Source of the DNA: an uncultured Actinomycetes bacterium
Lineage (GTDB): Bacteria > Actinomycetota > Actinomycetes > Nanopelagicales > Nanopelagicaceae
Direction of reading: 5' to 3'
DNA: 39,110 bases
NCBI GenBank assembly: GCA_903845465.1
Contig: CAIMXQ010000039.1
Coordinates: forward strand, 1-39,110
The notes under the pieces were generated by a model. It was not told the DNA's origin, ran no database searches, and saw only the letters and a program-made list of their open reading frames with translations. The translations under genes were made by a program, and so were the position numbers. Below are positions 8,075 to 16,900 of the stretch, one piece after another (position 1 is the first letter of the stretch; the number at the start of each line of letters is the position of its first letter).

Positions 8075-8518
8075 TTAAGCAGTAGTTGCCACAGTGTGTG
8101 ATCGAAGAAGATCTGCAACAGTGTGAGACAAGGTAAATGGGTCAATGGGATGTAGAACATTTGCCTCAGCACGTGACCAGGCAGCAAGCCATGCATCTTC
8201 CTTGCGGCCAGTGATGACCATTACTGGAGGACAGTTGAAGACTTCGTCCTTCAATTGACGAGCCATTCCAAGTCCACCTTCGGGCACCGCTTCACCATCA
8301 AGGATGAAGAGGTCGATGGGGCTATCGCTTCCGGGTTTCTTCGCATCGACAAAGAGCCGAAGAGCGGCGGCTGTAGCAAACTCGTGGATGACATGTTCGG
8401 CCATATCGACGGCAACTCGATTTCCAAGTGCACTGATAACTGCATCTCGCACCGAAGAATCATCTGAATACAAGACGATCGAGTACTTGCGCTCTCGGGC
8501 GCCCTCGTTCTGTGTCAT
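8075..8518 (-). CDS. Stand-alone receiver (response-regulator) domain protein, degenerate
   Basis: A 147-residue protein made of one CheY-like receiver fold with no output domain. The acidic pair is Asp19-Asp20 (YSDD), the phospho-acceptor position is Asp74 in LFILDGEA, and Thr103 sits in VMVITGRK. The canonical lysine of the K-P motif appears to be replaced by His123 in LHPIDPF, so ordinary phosphorylation signalling may be lost or altered. No histidine kinase is nearby. It lies directly upstream of trpD and is divergent from ctaE, which may point to a role tied to respiratory gene control or to no role in transcription at all. The partner is unknown. Confidence 0.75.
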   Translation of the reverse strand: MTQNEGARERKYSIVLYSDDSSVRDAVISALGNRVAVDMAEHVIHEFATAAALRLFVDAKKPGSDSPIDLFILDGEAVPEGGLGMARQLKDEVFNCPPVMVITGRKEDAWLAAWSRAEANVLHPIDPFTLSHTVADLLRSHTVATTA

Positions 8519-8640
8519 ATCGCGAAGTCTAATGTCCCATCGAGTGATTGCTAGACGAGCAAATCGAGTGGATCTGCGTGACCCTTTTCACCTCATTTGA
8601 GCGGCAAATCCAACCTCGATGACCCCGTCTAAATAGGTTA
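8519..8640. promoter_or_regulatory. Divergent promoter region between the receiver gene and ctaE
   Basis: These 122 bases hold no credible coding region and separate the minus-strand receiver/trpD pair from the plus-strand ctaE-qcrCAB operon, so promoters for both must lie here. An AT-rich TAAATA near 8630-8635 could be a -10 element for ctaE. No -35 element at standard spacing can be picked out with confidence. Confidence 0.4.
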
Positions 8641-8670
8641 GTGAGCCCCTTTTCGGGAATAATGCCACCC

Positions 8671-9300
8671 ATGACAAGCACCAGCGTGAGCGCTCACCAC
8701 AAGATCACCCGCCCCAATTTGGTAGCTGTCGGAACCATTGTCTGGCTGGCAAGTGAACTCATGTTCTTTGCAGCGCTCTTCGCAATGTACTTCACCACAC
8801 GCGCTGTACAAGGTCCGAAGATCTGGCTTGAATCAACGGGAATGCTCAATGTCCATTTTGCAGCAATCAATACAACTGTTCTCGTCTTATCTTCTGTCAC
8901 ATGCCAATTCGGTGTGTTCGCTGCTGAGCGATATCAAGCACGTCGCACAGGTTCACTTTTTAATTTTAGATCGTGGGGAATGCGCGAGTGGTTTGCCATG
9001 ACATTCCTTATGGGCGGCTTCTTTATTGCCGGTCAGATTTATGAATATGCCTCACTCGTTCGTGAAGGTCTGACGCTCTCATCTGTTGCTTACGGTTCAG
9101 TCTTCTATATCGCAACCGGTTTCCATGGACTTCACGTAACAGGCGGGCTCATTGCATTCCTAATCGTTCTAGTTCGTGTCTCAAAGGCGCGTCGATTCAC
9201 CCAAGGCCAAGCTACGACAGCGATCGTTGTTTCGTATTACTGGCACTTTGTAGATGTTGTATGGATCGCCCTCTTCTCTGCCATTTATCTCATTAAATAA
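8671..9300 (+). CDS. ctaE: Cytochrome c oxidase subunit III
   Basis: A 209-residue subunit III of the aa3-type terminal oxidase, with five predicted membrane helices. The [20 protein letters not shown] opening, the [10 protein letters not shown] motif and the closing [14 protein letters not shown] helix are characteristic. It supports the catalytic core in the cytoplasmic membrane. The start is ambiguous: ATG at 8671 is chosen, but ATG at 8662 and GTG at 8641 are in frame, and the GTG could be a leaderless start. The gene opens the ctaE-qcrC-qcrA-qcrB operon, with 26 bases before qcrC. The remaining oxidase subunits are encoded on the opposite strand at 16494-19329. Confidence 0.96.
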   Translation: MTSTSVSAHHKITRPNLVAVGTIVWLASELMFFAALFAMYFTTRAVQGPKIWLESTGMLNVHFAAINTTVLVLSSVTCQFGVFAAERYQARRTGSLFNFRSWGMREWFAMTFLMGGFFIAGQIYEYASLVREGLTLSSVAYGSVFYIATGFHGLHVTGGLIAFLIVLVRVSKARRFTQGQATTAIVVSYYWHFVDVVWIALFSAIYLIK

Positions 9301-9326
9301 TTGACACCCCAACCGAAAGGAAAACA

Positions 9327-10121
9327 GTGAAGCGCCTCTCGCGTCTACGCAGACATCGTGCAGCAGGACCAATACTTTTGATCTTTGCTCTCTTCACCAT
9401 CGGAACTACTTTCCAAGTTGCAAGTGCTGTCAATAACGACACCACCACCACAGTAGCTTCACGTTCTGCGACCGTCGATGAAGGTAAGCAACTCTTCCTC
9501 AAAGGTTGTTCTTCCTGTCACGGTATCAACGCCGAGGGCGGACAAATTGCGCCATCACTTATCGGCGTGGGTGCAGCAGATGTAGATTTCCAAGTTGGTA
9601 CAGGGCGCATGCCTATGGCCGATATGAGTACGCAGGCAATGCGAAAGACACCTGTTTATAACCCTGAACAGGTGAACGCCCTTGCAACATATGTTGCATC
9701 CCTTGCTCCCGGCCCCGCCGTTCCAACTGATTCAGTTCTCAATTACGAACGTGATGGCTCGGTTGCACAAGGTGGACAACTCTTCCGCACCAACTGCGCA
9801 ATGTGCCACAACTTCGCAGCACAAGGTGGAGCACTTACCCAAGGTAAATACGCACCAACTCTGATGGGCGTACAACCAAAACATATTTATGAAGCGATGA
9901 TTACGGGCCCTCAGTCAATGCCAGTATTTAGCGATAAGACAATTACTCCAGCAGAGAAGCTATCGATCATTAAGTGGATTAAATCAACAGAAGCAGAACC
10001 ACAGTTAGCAGGTTCATCTTTAGGGCGTGTTGGTCCGGTAACTGAAGGACTACTCGTTTGGACACTCGGAATAGGACTGCTCATCGGTGTTGCAGTCTGG
10101 CTAGCGATGAAGGCGAGATAA
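9327..10121 (+). CDS. qcrC: Diheme cytochrome c subunit of the bcc complex
   Basis: A 264-residue membrane-anchored cytochrome with two c-type haem sites, Cys61-x-x-Cys64-His65 and Cys157-x-x-Cys160-His161. A hydrophobic N-terminal segment (about residues 14-34) exports the protein, and a second helix near the C-terminus (about 238-258) anchors it. In actinobacteria the two haems carry electrons directly from the bc complex to the aa3 oxidase, replacing a soluble cytochrome c. The GTG start at 9327 is supported by a GAAAGGAAAA ribosome-binding sequence just upstream. Only 3 bases separate its stop from qcrA. Confidence 0.97.
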   Translation: MKRLSRLRRHRAAGPILLIFALFTIGTTFQVASAVNNDTTTTVASRSATVDEGKQLFLKGCSSCHGINAEGGQIAPSLIGVGAADVDFQVGTGRMPMADMSTQAMRKTPVYNPEQVNALATYVASLAPGPAVPTDSVLNYERDGSVAQGGQLFRTNCAMCHNFAAQGGALTQGKYAPTLMGVQPKHIYEAMITGPQSMPVFSDKTITPAEKLSIIKWIKSTEAEPQLAGSSLGRVGPVTEGLLVWTLGIGLLIGVAVWLAMKAR

Positions 10122-10124
10122 CCC

Positions 10125-11117
10125 ATGGCACATGAGATAGAACCAATCAAGGATCCCGGGTTACCAGCTCACGTACATCGTCGCGCCGATTCAGATCCAA
10201 TTGCAGCGCAACGAGCTGAACGACAAGTTGCAATCCTCTTTGGACTCTCTGCAGTCGGCACTCTTCTTCTTATCTACTCTTACATCTTTATCAAGAGCAA
10301 CACATCGATATTCATTCCAATCATTGGCAACACCGGTGCACAACAACTTGGTCTCGGTATGGGAATGGCAATTGCCCTCTTCTGTATCGGTGCAGGAGCA
10401 ATCCACTGGGCTAAAACCCTGATGCCAGATGAAGAAGTAATTGCACAGCGCCATGAATTTCGTTCTGATGACGAAGATCGCTCAGAGTTTGTGAAGACGG
10501 TAAAAGCTGGGGCTTCTGCCGCTGGATTGGGTCGACGTCCTCTCATCAAACGTTCACTTGGAGTTGCACTTGGTTTATCAGGACTAACACCACTTCTCCT
10601 ACTTCGCGATTTGGGTCCTCTTCCAAAGGATAATTTGCAGAAAACTTCGTGGAAGCCTGGAACGCGTTTGGTGACAGATCCAGGAGATCGTCCGATCCGT
10701 CCAGAAGATTTAGAAGTAGGTGCAGTTGCACAGACTCTTCCGCAACTAGCACCCGGTGAAGAGCGAACTCTCAATAACATCGGGAAAGATGCAGTACTTC
10801 TGATTCGTCTTCGCCCTGAAGAATTTAACTTAACCCCTGAGCGCCTTTCATGGACGCACGAAGGCATCATCGCATTCTCGAAGATTTGTTCTCACATGGG
10901 ATGCGCTGTTGCTTTGTACGAGCAACAGACAAAGCACCTTCTCTGCCCATGTCACCAATCGACATTCGATGTCACGCGCGCTGCAAAGGTGATTTTTGGA
11001 CCTGCGGCTAGACCACTTCCACAGTTAAATATCACCGTGGATTCTGAAGGTTTCCTCGTAGCCCGCACACCATTTACAGAACCAATTGGACCTAGCTTCT
11101 GGGAGCGCTCATCATGA
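10125..11117 (+). CDS. qcrA: Rieske iron-sulfur subunit of the bcc complex
   Basis: A 330-residue actinobacterial-type Rieske protein with an extended N-terminal membrane domain, probably three helices (about 37-57, 76-96 and 143-161). The [2Fe-2S] site is complete: box I Cys255-x-His257 with Cys260, and box II Cys274-x-Cys276-His277, where Cys260 and Cys276 form the stabilising disulfide. It takes electrons from menaquinol at the outer face of the membrane and passes them to QcrC. Its stop overlaps the qcrB start by 4 bases (ATGA), so the two are probably co-translated. Confidence 0.97.
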   Translation: MAHEIEPIKDPGLPAHVHRRADSDPIAAQRAERQVAILFGLSAVGTLLLIYSYIFIKSNTSIFIPIIGNTGAQQLGLGMGMAIALFCIGAGAIHWAKTLMPDEEVIAQRHEFRSDDEDRSEFVKTVKAGASAAGLGRRPLIKRSLGVALGLSGLTPLLLLRDLGPLPKDNLQKTSWKPGTRLVTDPGDRPIRPEDLEVGAVAQTLPQLAPGEERTLNNIGKDAVLLIRLRPEEFNLTPERLSWTHEGIIAFSKICSHMGCAVALYEQQTKHLLCPCHQSTFDVTRAAKVIFGPAARPLPQLNITVDSEGFLVARTPFTEPIGPSFWERSS

Positions 11118-12703
11118 CAGCACGCGAAAGAATCGCCGGCAACGTCGCAGGATATGTAGACGATCGCACAGGTGCAGCTAAATGGATGAAGAAGAATCTG
11201 ACCAAAGTCTTCCCCGATCATTGGTCCTTCCTTCTCGGTGAAATCTGCTTGTACTCATTTATTATTCTTCTGCTTTCAGGCACGTTCCTCACATTCTGGT
11301 TTGACCCTTCACAGCGCGAAGTCATTTACGACGGTGGATACCAACCACTTTCTGGTTTGAAGATGTCTGCGGCGTACGCATCAACTCTCCATATTTCATT
11401 TGAAGTACGCGGCGGTCTTTTGATGCGCCAGATTCACCACTGGGCAGCGCTCATCTTCATGGTTGGAATCGTCGTTCACTTACTCCGTGTTTTCTTCACT
11501 GGCGCATTCCGCAAGCCACGCGAATTCAACTGGATTATCGGTGTTGGTCTTCTTACGCTAGGAATCGTTGAAGGTTTCTTGGGTTACTCACTTCCAGATG
11601 ATCTTCTCTCTGGTACTGGTATCCGAATCGCAGAAGCAATTATCCAAGCGATCCCACTAGTAGGTTCGTATATCGCCTTCTTTGCATTCGGTGGAACATT
11701 CCCAGGTGAATCATTTATCCCACGTATCTACACAGTTCACGTACTACTTTTGCCGGGTATCTTCCTCGCGCTCATCACAGTCCACTTAATGTTGGTCTGG
11801 TACCAGAAGCACACACAGTTCCCAGGCCCCGGTCGTACAGAGAAGAACGTTGTTGGATATCCATTGATGCCTGTCTACATGGCTAAAGCAGGTGGATTCT
11901 TCTTTATCGTCTTCGGTGTCACTGCATTCTTAGGTGCAGTTGCATCCATTAACCCAATCTGGCTTTATGGTCCCTACACACCAGGACAAATTTCTGCGGG
12001 ATCGCAGCCCGATTGGTACATGGGCTGGCTCGATGGTTTGGTACGTATGTCACCGCCGCTCGAAACTCACGCATTCGGCCACACAATCTCTTGGAATATC
12101 TTGCTACCTGGATTGATCTTGCCTGGTCTGATGTTTACTGGACTTGCTCTCTACCCATTTATTGAAAGCTGGGCTACTGGCGATAAGCGCGAACATCACC
12201 TGCTTGATCGTCCACGTAACACTCCAAACCGCACAGCTATCGGTGTTATGGCTCTCACCTTCACAATGGTCTCGCTCCTCAACGGTGGTAACGACATCAT
12301 TGCTCAACAATTCCACCTGACAATTAATCAGATGATGTGGTTCTCGCGAATCGGCGTTGTGGTACTTCCTCCGATTGCATTCGTCATTACCAAGCGACTC
12401 TGTCTCTCATTGCAGCGTGCTGATCGTGATCTTGTCTTGCATGGTCGAGAAACAGGCCGACTTGTGCGTATGCCAAGTGGTGAGTTTGTAGAAGTCCACG
12501 AGCCAATCTCTGCCGAGAAAGCTTGGACGTTAACCTCACACGAGCAGATTGCCCCTCTTGAACTTCCATTAGAAGATGGCGCTGGAGTTCGTAACCCAGG
12601 TGTACTTAAGAACAAACTTCGTAATCGAATCTCACGTGCAACAGCAGTTGCAGTTCCAAAGGCTACTGAGACAGATCGCCGCGAACTAGACGGTCACCAC
12701 TAG
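11114..12703 (+). CDS. qcrB: Cytochrome b subunit of the bcc complex
   Basis: A 529-residue cytochrome b that binds two b haems and carries the menaquinol oxidation site. Haem-ligand histidines are visible as His108 and His122 in one helix and His209 and His224 in another. The 15-residue spacing of the second pair resembles cytochrome b6. The quinol-site motif is PDWY (299-302), a variant of PEWY. A long hydrophilic C-terminal tail follows the last helix (about residue 415 onward), as in other actinobacterial QcrB proteins. It is last in the operon, with only ten bases before the stop of the convergent mmsA. Confidence 0.97.
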   Translation: MTARERIAGNVAGYVDDRTGAAKWMKKNLTKVFPDHWSFLLGEICLYSFIILLLSGTFLTFWFDPSQREVIYDGGYQPLSGLKMSAAYASTLHISFEVRGGLLMRQIHHWAALIFMVGIVVHLLRVFFTGAFRKPREFNWIIGVGLLTLGIVEGFLGYSLPDDLLSGTGIRIAEAIIQAIPLVGSYIAFFAFGGTFPGESFIPRIYTVHVLLLPGIFLALITVHLMLVWYQKHTQFPGPGRTEKNVVGYPLMPVYMAKAGGFFFIVFGVTAFLGAVASINPIWLYGPYTPGQISAGSQPDWYMGWLDGLVRMSPPLETHAFGHTISWNILLPGLILPGLMFTGLALYPFIESWATGDKREHHLLDRPRNTPNRTAIGVMALTFTMVSLLNGGNDIIAQQFHLTINQMMWFSRIGVVVLPPIAFVITKRLCLSLQRADRDLVLHGRETGRLVRMPSGEFVEVHEPISAEKAWTLTSHEQIAPLELPLEDGAGVRNPGVLKNKLRNRISRATAVAVPKATETDRRELDGHH

Positions 12704-12713
12704 TTCACCTTCG

Positions 12714-14204
12714 TTAGTTCTGCGGAAATCCTAAGTTGATTCCGCCATGGCTTGGATCAAGCCAGCGGCTGGTGACAACTTTTCCTCGGGTAAAGAAGTG
12801 GAAACCTTCACTGCCGTGGGCATGCGTATCTCCGAAGAGTGATGCCTTCCAACCACCGAATGAGTAATACGCAGCTGGTACTGGGATAGGAACATTGATT
12901 CCAATCATTCCAACTTGAATTTCATTCTGGAATCTGCGCGCTGCTCCCCCATCATTGGTGAAGATTGCAGTGCCGTTTCCATAGATATGACCGTTGATGA
13001 GATTGACGCCTTCTTCATAGGACTTCACGCGTACAACGCTAAGAACAGGGCCAAAGATTTCATCTGTATAAATGCTCATCTGTGGTTTCACATTGTCAAA
13101 GAGAGTTGGTCCAAGCCAGAAACCATTTGAAGCTCCATTTACCTCGGGGTTGCGACCATCGACAACTACTGTGGCGCCTTCCTTTATGCCGGCTTCAACG
13201 TAACTGGCCACCTTGTCGCGATGAACACGAGTAACGAGTGGTCCCATATCTGCACCTTTGGTGCCATCACCGGTGCTTAGTTTGAGCATGCGCTCTTTGA
13301 TCTTTGCGATAACAGCATCAGCAACTGGTTCGAGCGCAACAAGTACTGAGATTGCCATACATCGTTCGCCGGCTGAACCGAAGCCAGCATTTACTGCCGC
13401 ATCTGCTGCAAGATCAAGATCGGCGTCGGGAAGTACGAGCATATGGTTTTTGGCGCCACCGAGTGCTTGCACTCGCTTTCCATTCTTCGTTGCTGTCTCG
13501 TAGATATATCGCGCAATGGGAGTAGAGCCAACAAATGAGATTGAAGCGATACCTGGATGTTCCAGCATCGCATCAACGACGACTTTGTCGCCATGAACAA
13601 CGTTAAAGACTCCATCGGGCAAGCCTGCCTGCTTCCACATTTGCGCAATGAGCATGGATGCAGAAGGGTCTTTCTCCGACGGTTTGATGATGACGGCATT
13701 TCCCGCAGCAATTGCAACAGGGAAGAACCACATAGGAACCATCGCCGGAAAATTAAATGGAGAAATAATTCCAACAACGCCAAGTGGCTGACGAATCGAG
13801 TAGACATCGATTCCATTGGATACGCCTTCGGAGTACCCGCCCTTCAGCAGATGTGGAAGTCCGCAAGCGAACTCAACGACTTCTAGACCGCGGGTAACTT
13901 CTCCGAGCGCATCGCTAAGAACCTTGCCGTGCTCGGCTGTAATAAGAGCGGCTACCTCTTCCTTACGAGCATTGAGGATCTCGCGAAAGGCAAAGAGTGT
14001 CTGAACTCGCTTAGTCAGGGATGTCTGCGCCCACTCTCTACCTGCCTTGGTTGCAGCTTGTACAGCTTCGTCGAGAACAATGGGAGTGGCAAAAGCGACA
14101 TGTGCACTGACTTCGCCAGTTGCTGGATTGAAGATTTCACCTGTTCGATCCGTTGTGCCTTTATAGATAGATCCATTAATGAAATGGTTGATAGTTGTCG
14201 TCAC
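12714..14204 (-). CDS. mmsA: CoA-acylating (methyl)malonate-semialdehyde dehydrogenase
   Basis: A 496-residue aldehyde dehydrogenase of the MmsA/IolA type, which converts malonate or methylmalonate semialdehyde to acetyl-CoA or propionyl-CoA with NAD and CoA. The nucleophile is Cys282 in GFGSAGERCMA. The position of the general-base glutamate found in ordinary aldehyde dehydrogenases is Asn253 (LGGAKNH), a hallmark of this CoA-dependent branch. The ISPFNFPAMVPMWFFP and IIKPSEKDP segments also fit. The gene begins 5 bases after the class III aminotransferase on the same strand, so together they probably turn beta-alanine or 3-aminoisobutyrate into an acyl-CoA. A 2-oxoglutarate-semialdehyde dehydrogenase for the hydroxyproline operon is unlikely because of the missing glutamate. 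Confidence 0.93.
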   Translation of the reverse strand: MTTTINHFINGSIYKGTTDRTGEIFNPATGEVSAHVAFATPIVLDEAVQAATKAGREWAQTSLTKRVQTLFAFREILNARKEEVAALITAEHGKVLSDALGEVTRGLEVVEFACGLPHLLKGGYSEGVSNGIDVYSIRQPLGVVGIISPFNFPAMVPMWFFPVAIAAGNAVIIKPSEKDPSASMLIAQMWKQAGLPDGVFNVVHGDKVVVDAMLEHPGIASISFVGSTPIARYIYETATKNGKRVQALGGAKNHMLVLPDADLDLAADAAVNAGFGSAGERCMAISVLVALEPVADAVIAKIKERMLKLSTGDGTKGADMGPLVTRVHRDKVASYVEAGIKEGATVVVDGRNPEVNGASNGFWLGPTLFDNVKPQMSIYTDEIFGPVLSVVRVKSYEEGVNLINGHIYGNGTAIFTNDGGAARRFQNEIQVGMIGINVPIPVPAAYYSFGGWKASLFGDTHAHGSEGFHFFTRGKVVTSRWLDPSHGGINLGFPQN

Positions 14205-14209
14205 GTCTC

Positions 14210-15568
14210 TTACTTGTCGCTTCCGGTGTAGTGATGGGCAATCGATGCAAAAGCCTGATCCAAGATTGCAAAACCTTCACGTATCTCAGCTTCTGACACA
14301 TTACATGGTGGACAGATATGCATTCTGTTGTAATTATTAAATGGCATAAGACCAAGTTTCTTACATGCTGCTACGAGTTCGTTCATAGCAGGGCTAGATG
14401 AGCCATACGGAGCAAGAGGTGCACGAGTCTGGCGATCTGTGACAAGGTCCAGCGCCCAGAAAACACCCTTTCCGCGAACTTCGCCTATGACTTTATGTTT
14501 TAACATCAGCTCGTTGAGTAGAGGTTTGATTACGTTCTCACCGATATGAGCTGCGTTTTCAACCATCTTCTCTTCAGCCATAACATCGAGAGTTGCAACC
14601 GCCGCAGCCGTTGCAAGCGGATGTCCGCTGTATGTAAGACCACCAGGGAATACGCGATCGTTAAATGTTGCAGCGATTTCATCACTGATAATGACTCCAC
14701 CGAGTGGAACGTAGCCGCTATTGACACCTTTCGCGAAGACAATGAGATCTGGTTCTGCCTTGCTATGTTGATATGCGAACCACTTACCTGTTCTACCAAA
14801 ACCTGACATAACTTCATCCGCAATCCATTTAATCCCGTACTTATCGCATAGCGCTCTTACGCCCTCAAGGTAACCGACAGGTGGAATCAAAACTCCAGCA
14901 GTTCCCACAACTGATTCGATAAGGATTGCAGCAATCGTTGCTGGGCCTTCAAAGATGATGACTTGCTCAAGGTGTTCGAGAGCGCGCTTGCACTCTTCTT
15001 CCTCACTCTGTGCCCAAAAGGCTGTGCGGTAGAGATATGGACCAAAGAAATGTACATGTCCGTATGCGAACTCATTTGGCCAACGACGCGGATCGCCTGT
15101 AGCTGTAATCGCAGCGCCGGTATTGCCGTGGTAACTGCGAAAGAAGGAAAGAACTTTGTGGCGATTGGTATGAAGTCGCACCATACGAATTGCATTCTCG
15201 ACAGCATCTGCTCCTCCGTTGGTAAAGAAGACCTTATTGTGATGAGCACCAGCACGTTCGGTGATTCGCTTAGCAGCTTCTCCACGCGCTTCATTAGCAT
15301 GTTGTGGTGCAACTGCCGTAATAAGAGCTGCCTGCTCCTGAATCGCCTTCACAACTTTGGGGTGTTGGAAACCAATATTGGTAAATACCAACTGACACGA
15401 AAAGTCTAGATACTTCTTTCCATCAAAATCCCAGAAGTAGCTGCCTTCTCCGCCAGCAACAGGAAGAGGAGAAATCTGTGATTGCGCAGACCAGGAGTGG
15501 AATACATGAGCGCGGTCGAGATCAAAGACTTCTTTGCCGCGCTCTGGATTTGCAGGAGGTTGAGTCAT
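14210..15568 (-). CDS. Class III (omega-amino acid) aminotransferase
   Basis: A 452-residue PLP-dependent class III aminotransferase. The cofactor lysine is Lys280 in VFAKGVNSGYVPLGG. The PLP-binding aspartate is Asp251 in IADEVMSGFGRTG, and the phosphate-binding region is TNGGADAVENA (116-126). Family members act on beta-alanine, taurine, 4-aminobutyrate or putrescine with pyruvate or 2-oxoglutarate. Close coupling to mmsA (5-base gap) suggests beta-alanine or 3-aminoisobutyrate as donor, giving the semialdehyde that MmsA uses. Taurine:pyruvate aminotransferase is a similar-looking alternative. This block is inserted between the two halves of the respiratory cluster. Confidence 0.88.
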   Translation of the reverse strand: MTQPPANPERGKEVFDLDRAHVFHSWSAQSQISPLPVAGGEGSYFWDFDGKKYLDFSCQLVFTNIGFQHPKVVKAIQEQAALITAVAPQHANEARGEAAKRITERAGAHHNKVFFTNGGADAVENAIRMVRLHTNRHKVLSFFRSYHGNTGAAITATGDPRRWPNEFAYGHVHFFGPYLYRTAFWAQSEEEECKRALEHLEQVIIFEGPATIAAILIESVVGTAGVLIPPVGYLEGVRALCDKYGIKWIADEVMSGFGRTGKWFAYQHSKAEPDLIVFAKGVNSGYVPLGGVIISDEIAATFNDRVFPGGLTYSGHPLATAAAVATLDVMAEEKMVENAAHIGENVIKPLLNELMLKHKVIGEVRGKGVFWALDLVTDRQTRAPLAPYGSSSPAMNELVAACKKLGLMPFNNYNRMHICPPCNVSEAEIREGFAILDQAFASIAHHYTGSDK

Positions 15569-15606
15569 GGCTGTATCTAATCAGGTAAGTCTAAGAAAAG
15601 TCAGGG

Positions 15607-16470
15607 TTAAGTACGTATGACAAGTGCTACACCCGCAGCGGTCATGACTATTCCTAGTATCTCCTGTGGGCTCACCTTTTCATGGAATAGAAGGAAAGCT
15701 TGCAAAACAGCCATCGGTGGAACCAGGTAGAGCAAGCTTGAAACTTTTGCGGCCGACCCTCTGTTCAATTGCCATAGAAGCAGTAGAACAGCTGCGATTG
15801 AAGTGATTAAGACCGCCCAGGTCATTGCCCAGATTGAAGTGTGTGTTACTTCAAATCGCGTCTTACCGCGAATGAGAGATATCGCTAGCAATCCAAAACC
15901 TGCAATGGCAAATTGATAGGTGGTTCCGATCATGAGCGGAATTGAGTGACCAACCTTCTTCTGCAACAAGGTAGCAATGGTGCTTCCAGCAAGTGCCAAG
16001 AAGAGAAAGGCGAGAGTTTCTACAGTAAATCCGCCGGACTTCGACAACTTAGGTAGCACCACGAGGATTACTCCCGATAAGCCACAGAAGAGTCCGCCCA
16101 ATTGCTTCTTAGTCAATGGCTCATTGAGAAAACGTACGGCAAGCAGAGATACCACGATTGGTTGCATACTTGTGATCACTGAAGAGAGACCCGATGGCGC
16201 ACCACGTTCGATTGCATACCAGACCCCTGCTAAATACAGTCCGTGCAGCGCGACTCCGATAACTAGCGATGCGAGTAAATCTTGACCCGATAATCGGATC
16301 GGTTGCCGTAAGACGAGAGTCAAAATGAGCAATATGGCGGTCGCGAGCAAGAGACGTATCGCTAAGAAATAGAGAGCATCCGCATCCTTGAAGGCGTAGC
16401 GCGCAACAACAAAACCCGAGCTCCAAATTACAATGAAGAACCATGGGGCTATGGCAGTTAGTTTCTTCAT
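15607..16470 (-). CDS. EamA/DMT-family membrane transporter
   Basis: A 287-residue protein with about ten hydrophobic helices arranged as two EamA repeats. The N-terminus PWFFIVIWSSGFVVARYAF and the second-repeat end VPPMAVLQAFLLFHEKVSPQEILG are typical of drug/metabolite exporters. The substrate is unknown. An in-frame TTG at 16479 would add three residues, and the ATG at 16470 is preferred. It lies 38 bases upstream of the aminotransferase-mmsA pair and 23 bases downstream of ctaF, all on one strand, so it could be expressed with either group. Confidence 0.9.
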   Translation of the reverse strand: MKKLTAIAPWFFIVIWSSGFVVARYAFKDADALYFLAIRLLLATAILLILTLVLRQPIRLSGQDLLASLVIGVALHGLYLAGVWYAIERGAPSGLSSVITSMQPIVVSLLAVRFLNEPLTKKQLGGLFCGLSGVILVVLPKLSKSGGFTVETLAFLFLALAGSTIATLLQKKVGHSIPLMIGTTYQFAIAGFGLLAISLIRGKTRFEVTHTSIWAMTWAVLITSIAAVLLLLWQLNRGSAAKVSSLLYLVPPMAVLQAFLLFHEKVSPQEILGIVMTAAGVALVIRT

Positions 16471-16493
16471 GCTGCCCAAGCGGAATCTATTAC

Positions 16494-16898
16494 TTAGTGA
16501 GTTGGAATCGAGACTGGTTTTTCATACTCAGTGACCATGCCGATAATACTGATGACTAATGAGCCGACAGCGATAAGTGTGAGCCACCAACCTATGATGA
16601 GTCCAAGTCCCATAGCTGTGGCGCTTAGTGCAACTGGTAGCGGCCACCATGAATGGGGGCTATAGAAACCAAGTTCGCCCGCATCATCTGCGATTTCTGC
16701 GAAGTCATTATCTGATGGGATTTCAGTGCCGATTCGCTTCTGGGTAAACCAAATATAGAAACCGATCATGCCGGCAAGACATGCAGCAAGTGTCATTCCA
16801 GTAATACCAACTGCTTCTCCACCGACTGAGTAATAGACGACGGCCATGATTACATAGAAGATTGAAAGTCCTGAAAAGAGTTTCCAATTAGCTTTCAT
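16494..16898 (-). CDS. ctaF: Cytochrome c oxidase subunit IV, actinobacterial type
   Basis: A 134-residue membrane protein with about four hydrophobic segments. A hydrophilic loop in the middle contains EIADDAGELGFYSPHSWWPL, a motif I recognise as characteristic of actinobacterial CtaF. It is a small structural subunit of the aa3 oxidase in the bcc-aa3 supercomplex. Its start lies only 2 bases after the ctaD stop, completing the ctaC-ctaD-ctaF unit. Confidence 0.95.
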   Translation of the reverse strand: MKANWKLFSGLSIFYVIMAVVYYSVGGEAVGITGMTLAACLAGMIGFYIWFTQKRIGTEIPSDNDFAEIADDAGELGFYSPHSWWPLPVALSATAMGLGLIIGWWLTLIAVGSLVISIIGMVTEYEKPVSIPTH

Positions 16899-16900
16899 GG

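Noticed and set aside
10280-10870. Long open frame antisense to qcrA (196 codons)
   Set aside because: The product is Arg/Ser/Pro-rich with no recognisable motif, as expected from the complement of a real gene; qcrA is certain here.
12714-14204. Assignment of this aldehyde dehydrogenase as the 2-oxoglutarate-semialdehyde dehydrogenase of the hydroxyproline pathway
   Set aside because: The general-base glutamate is asparagine and the gene is coupled to an aminotransferase, both typical of CoA-acylating MmsA.
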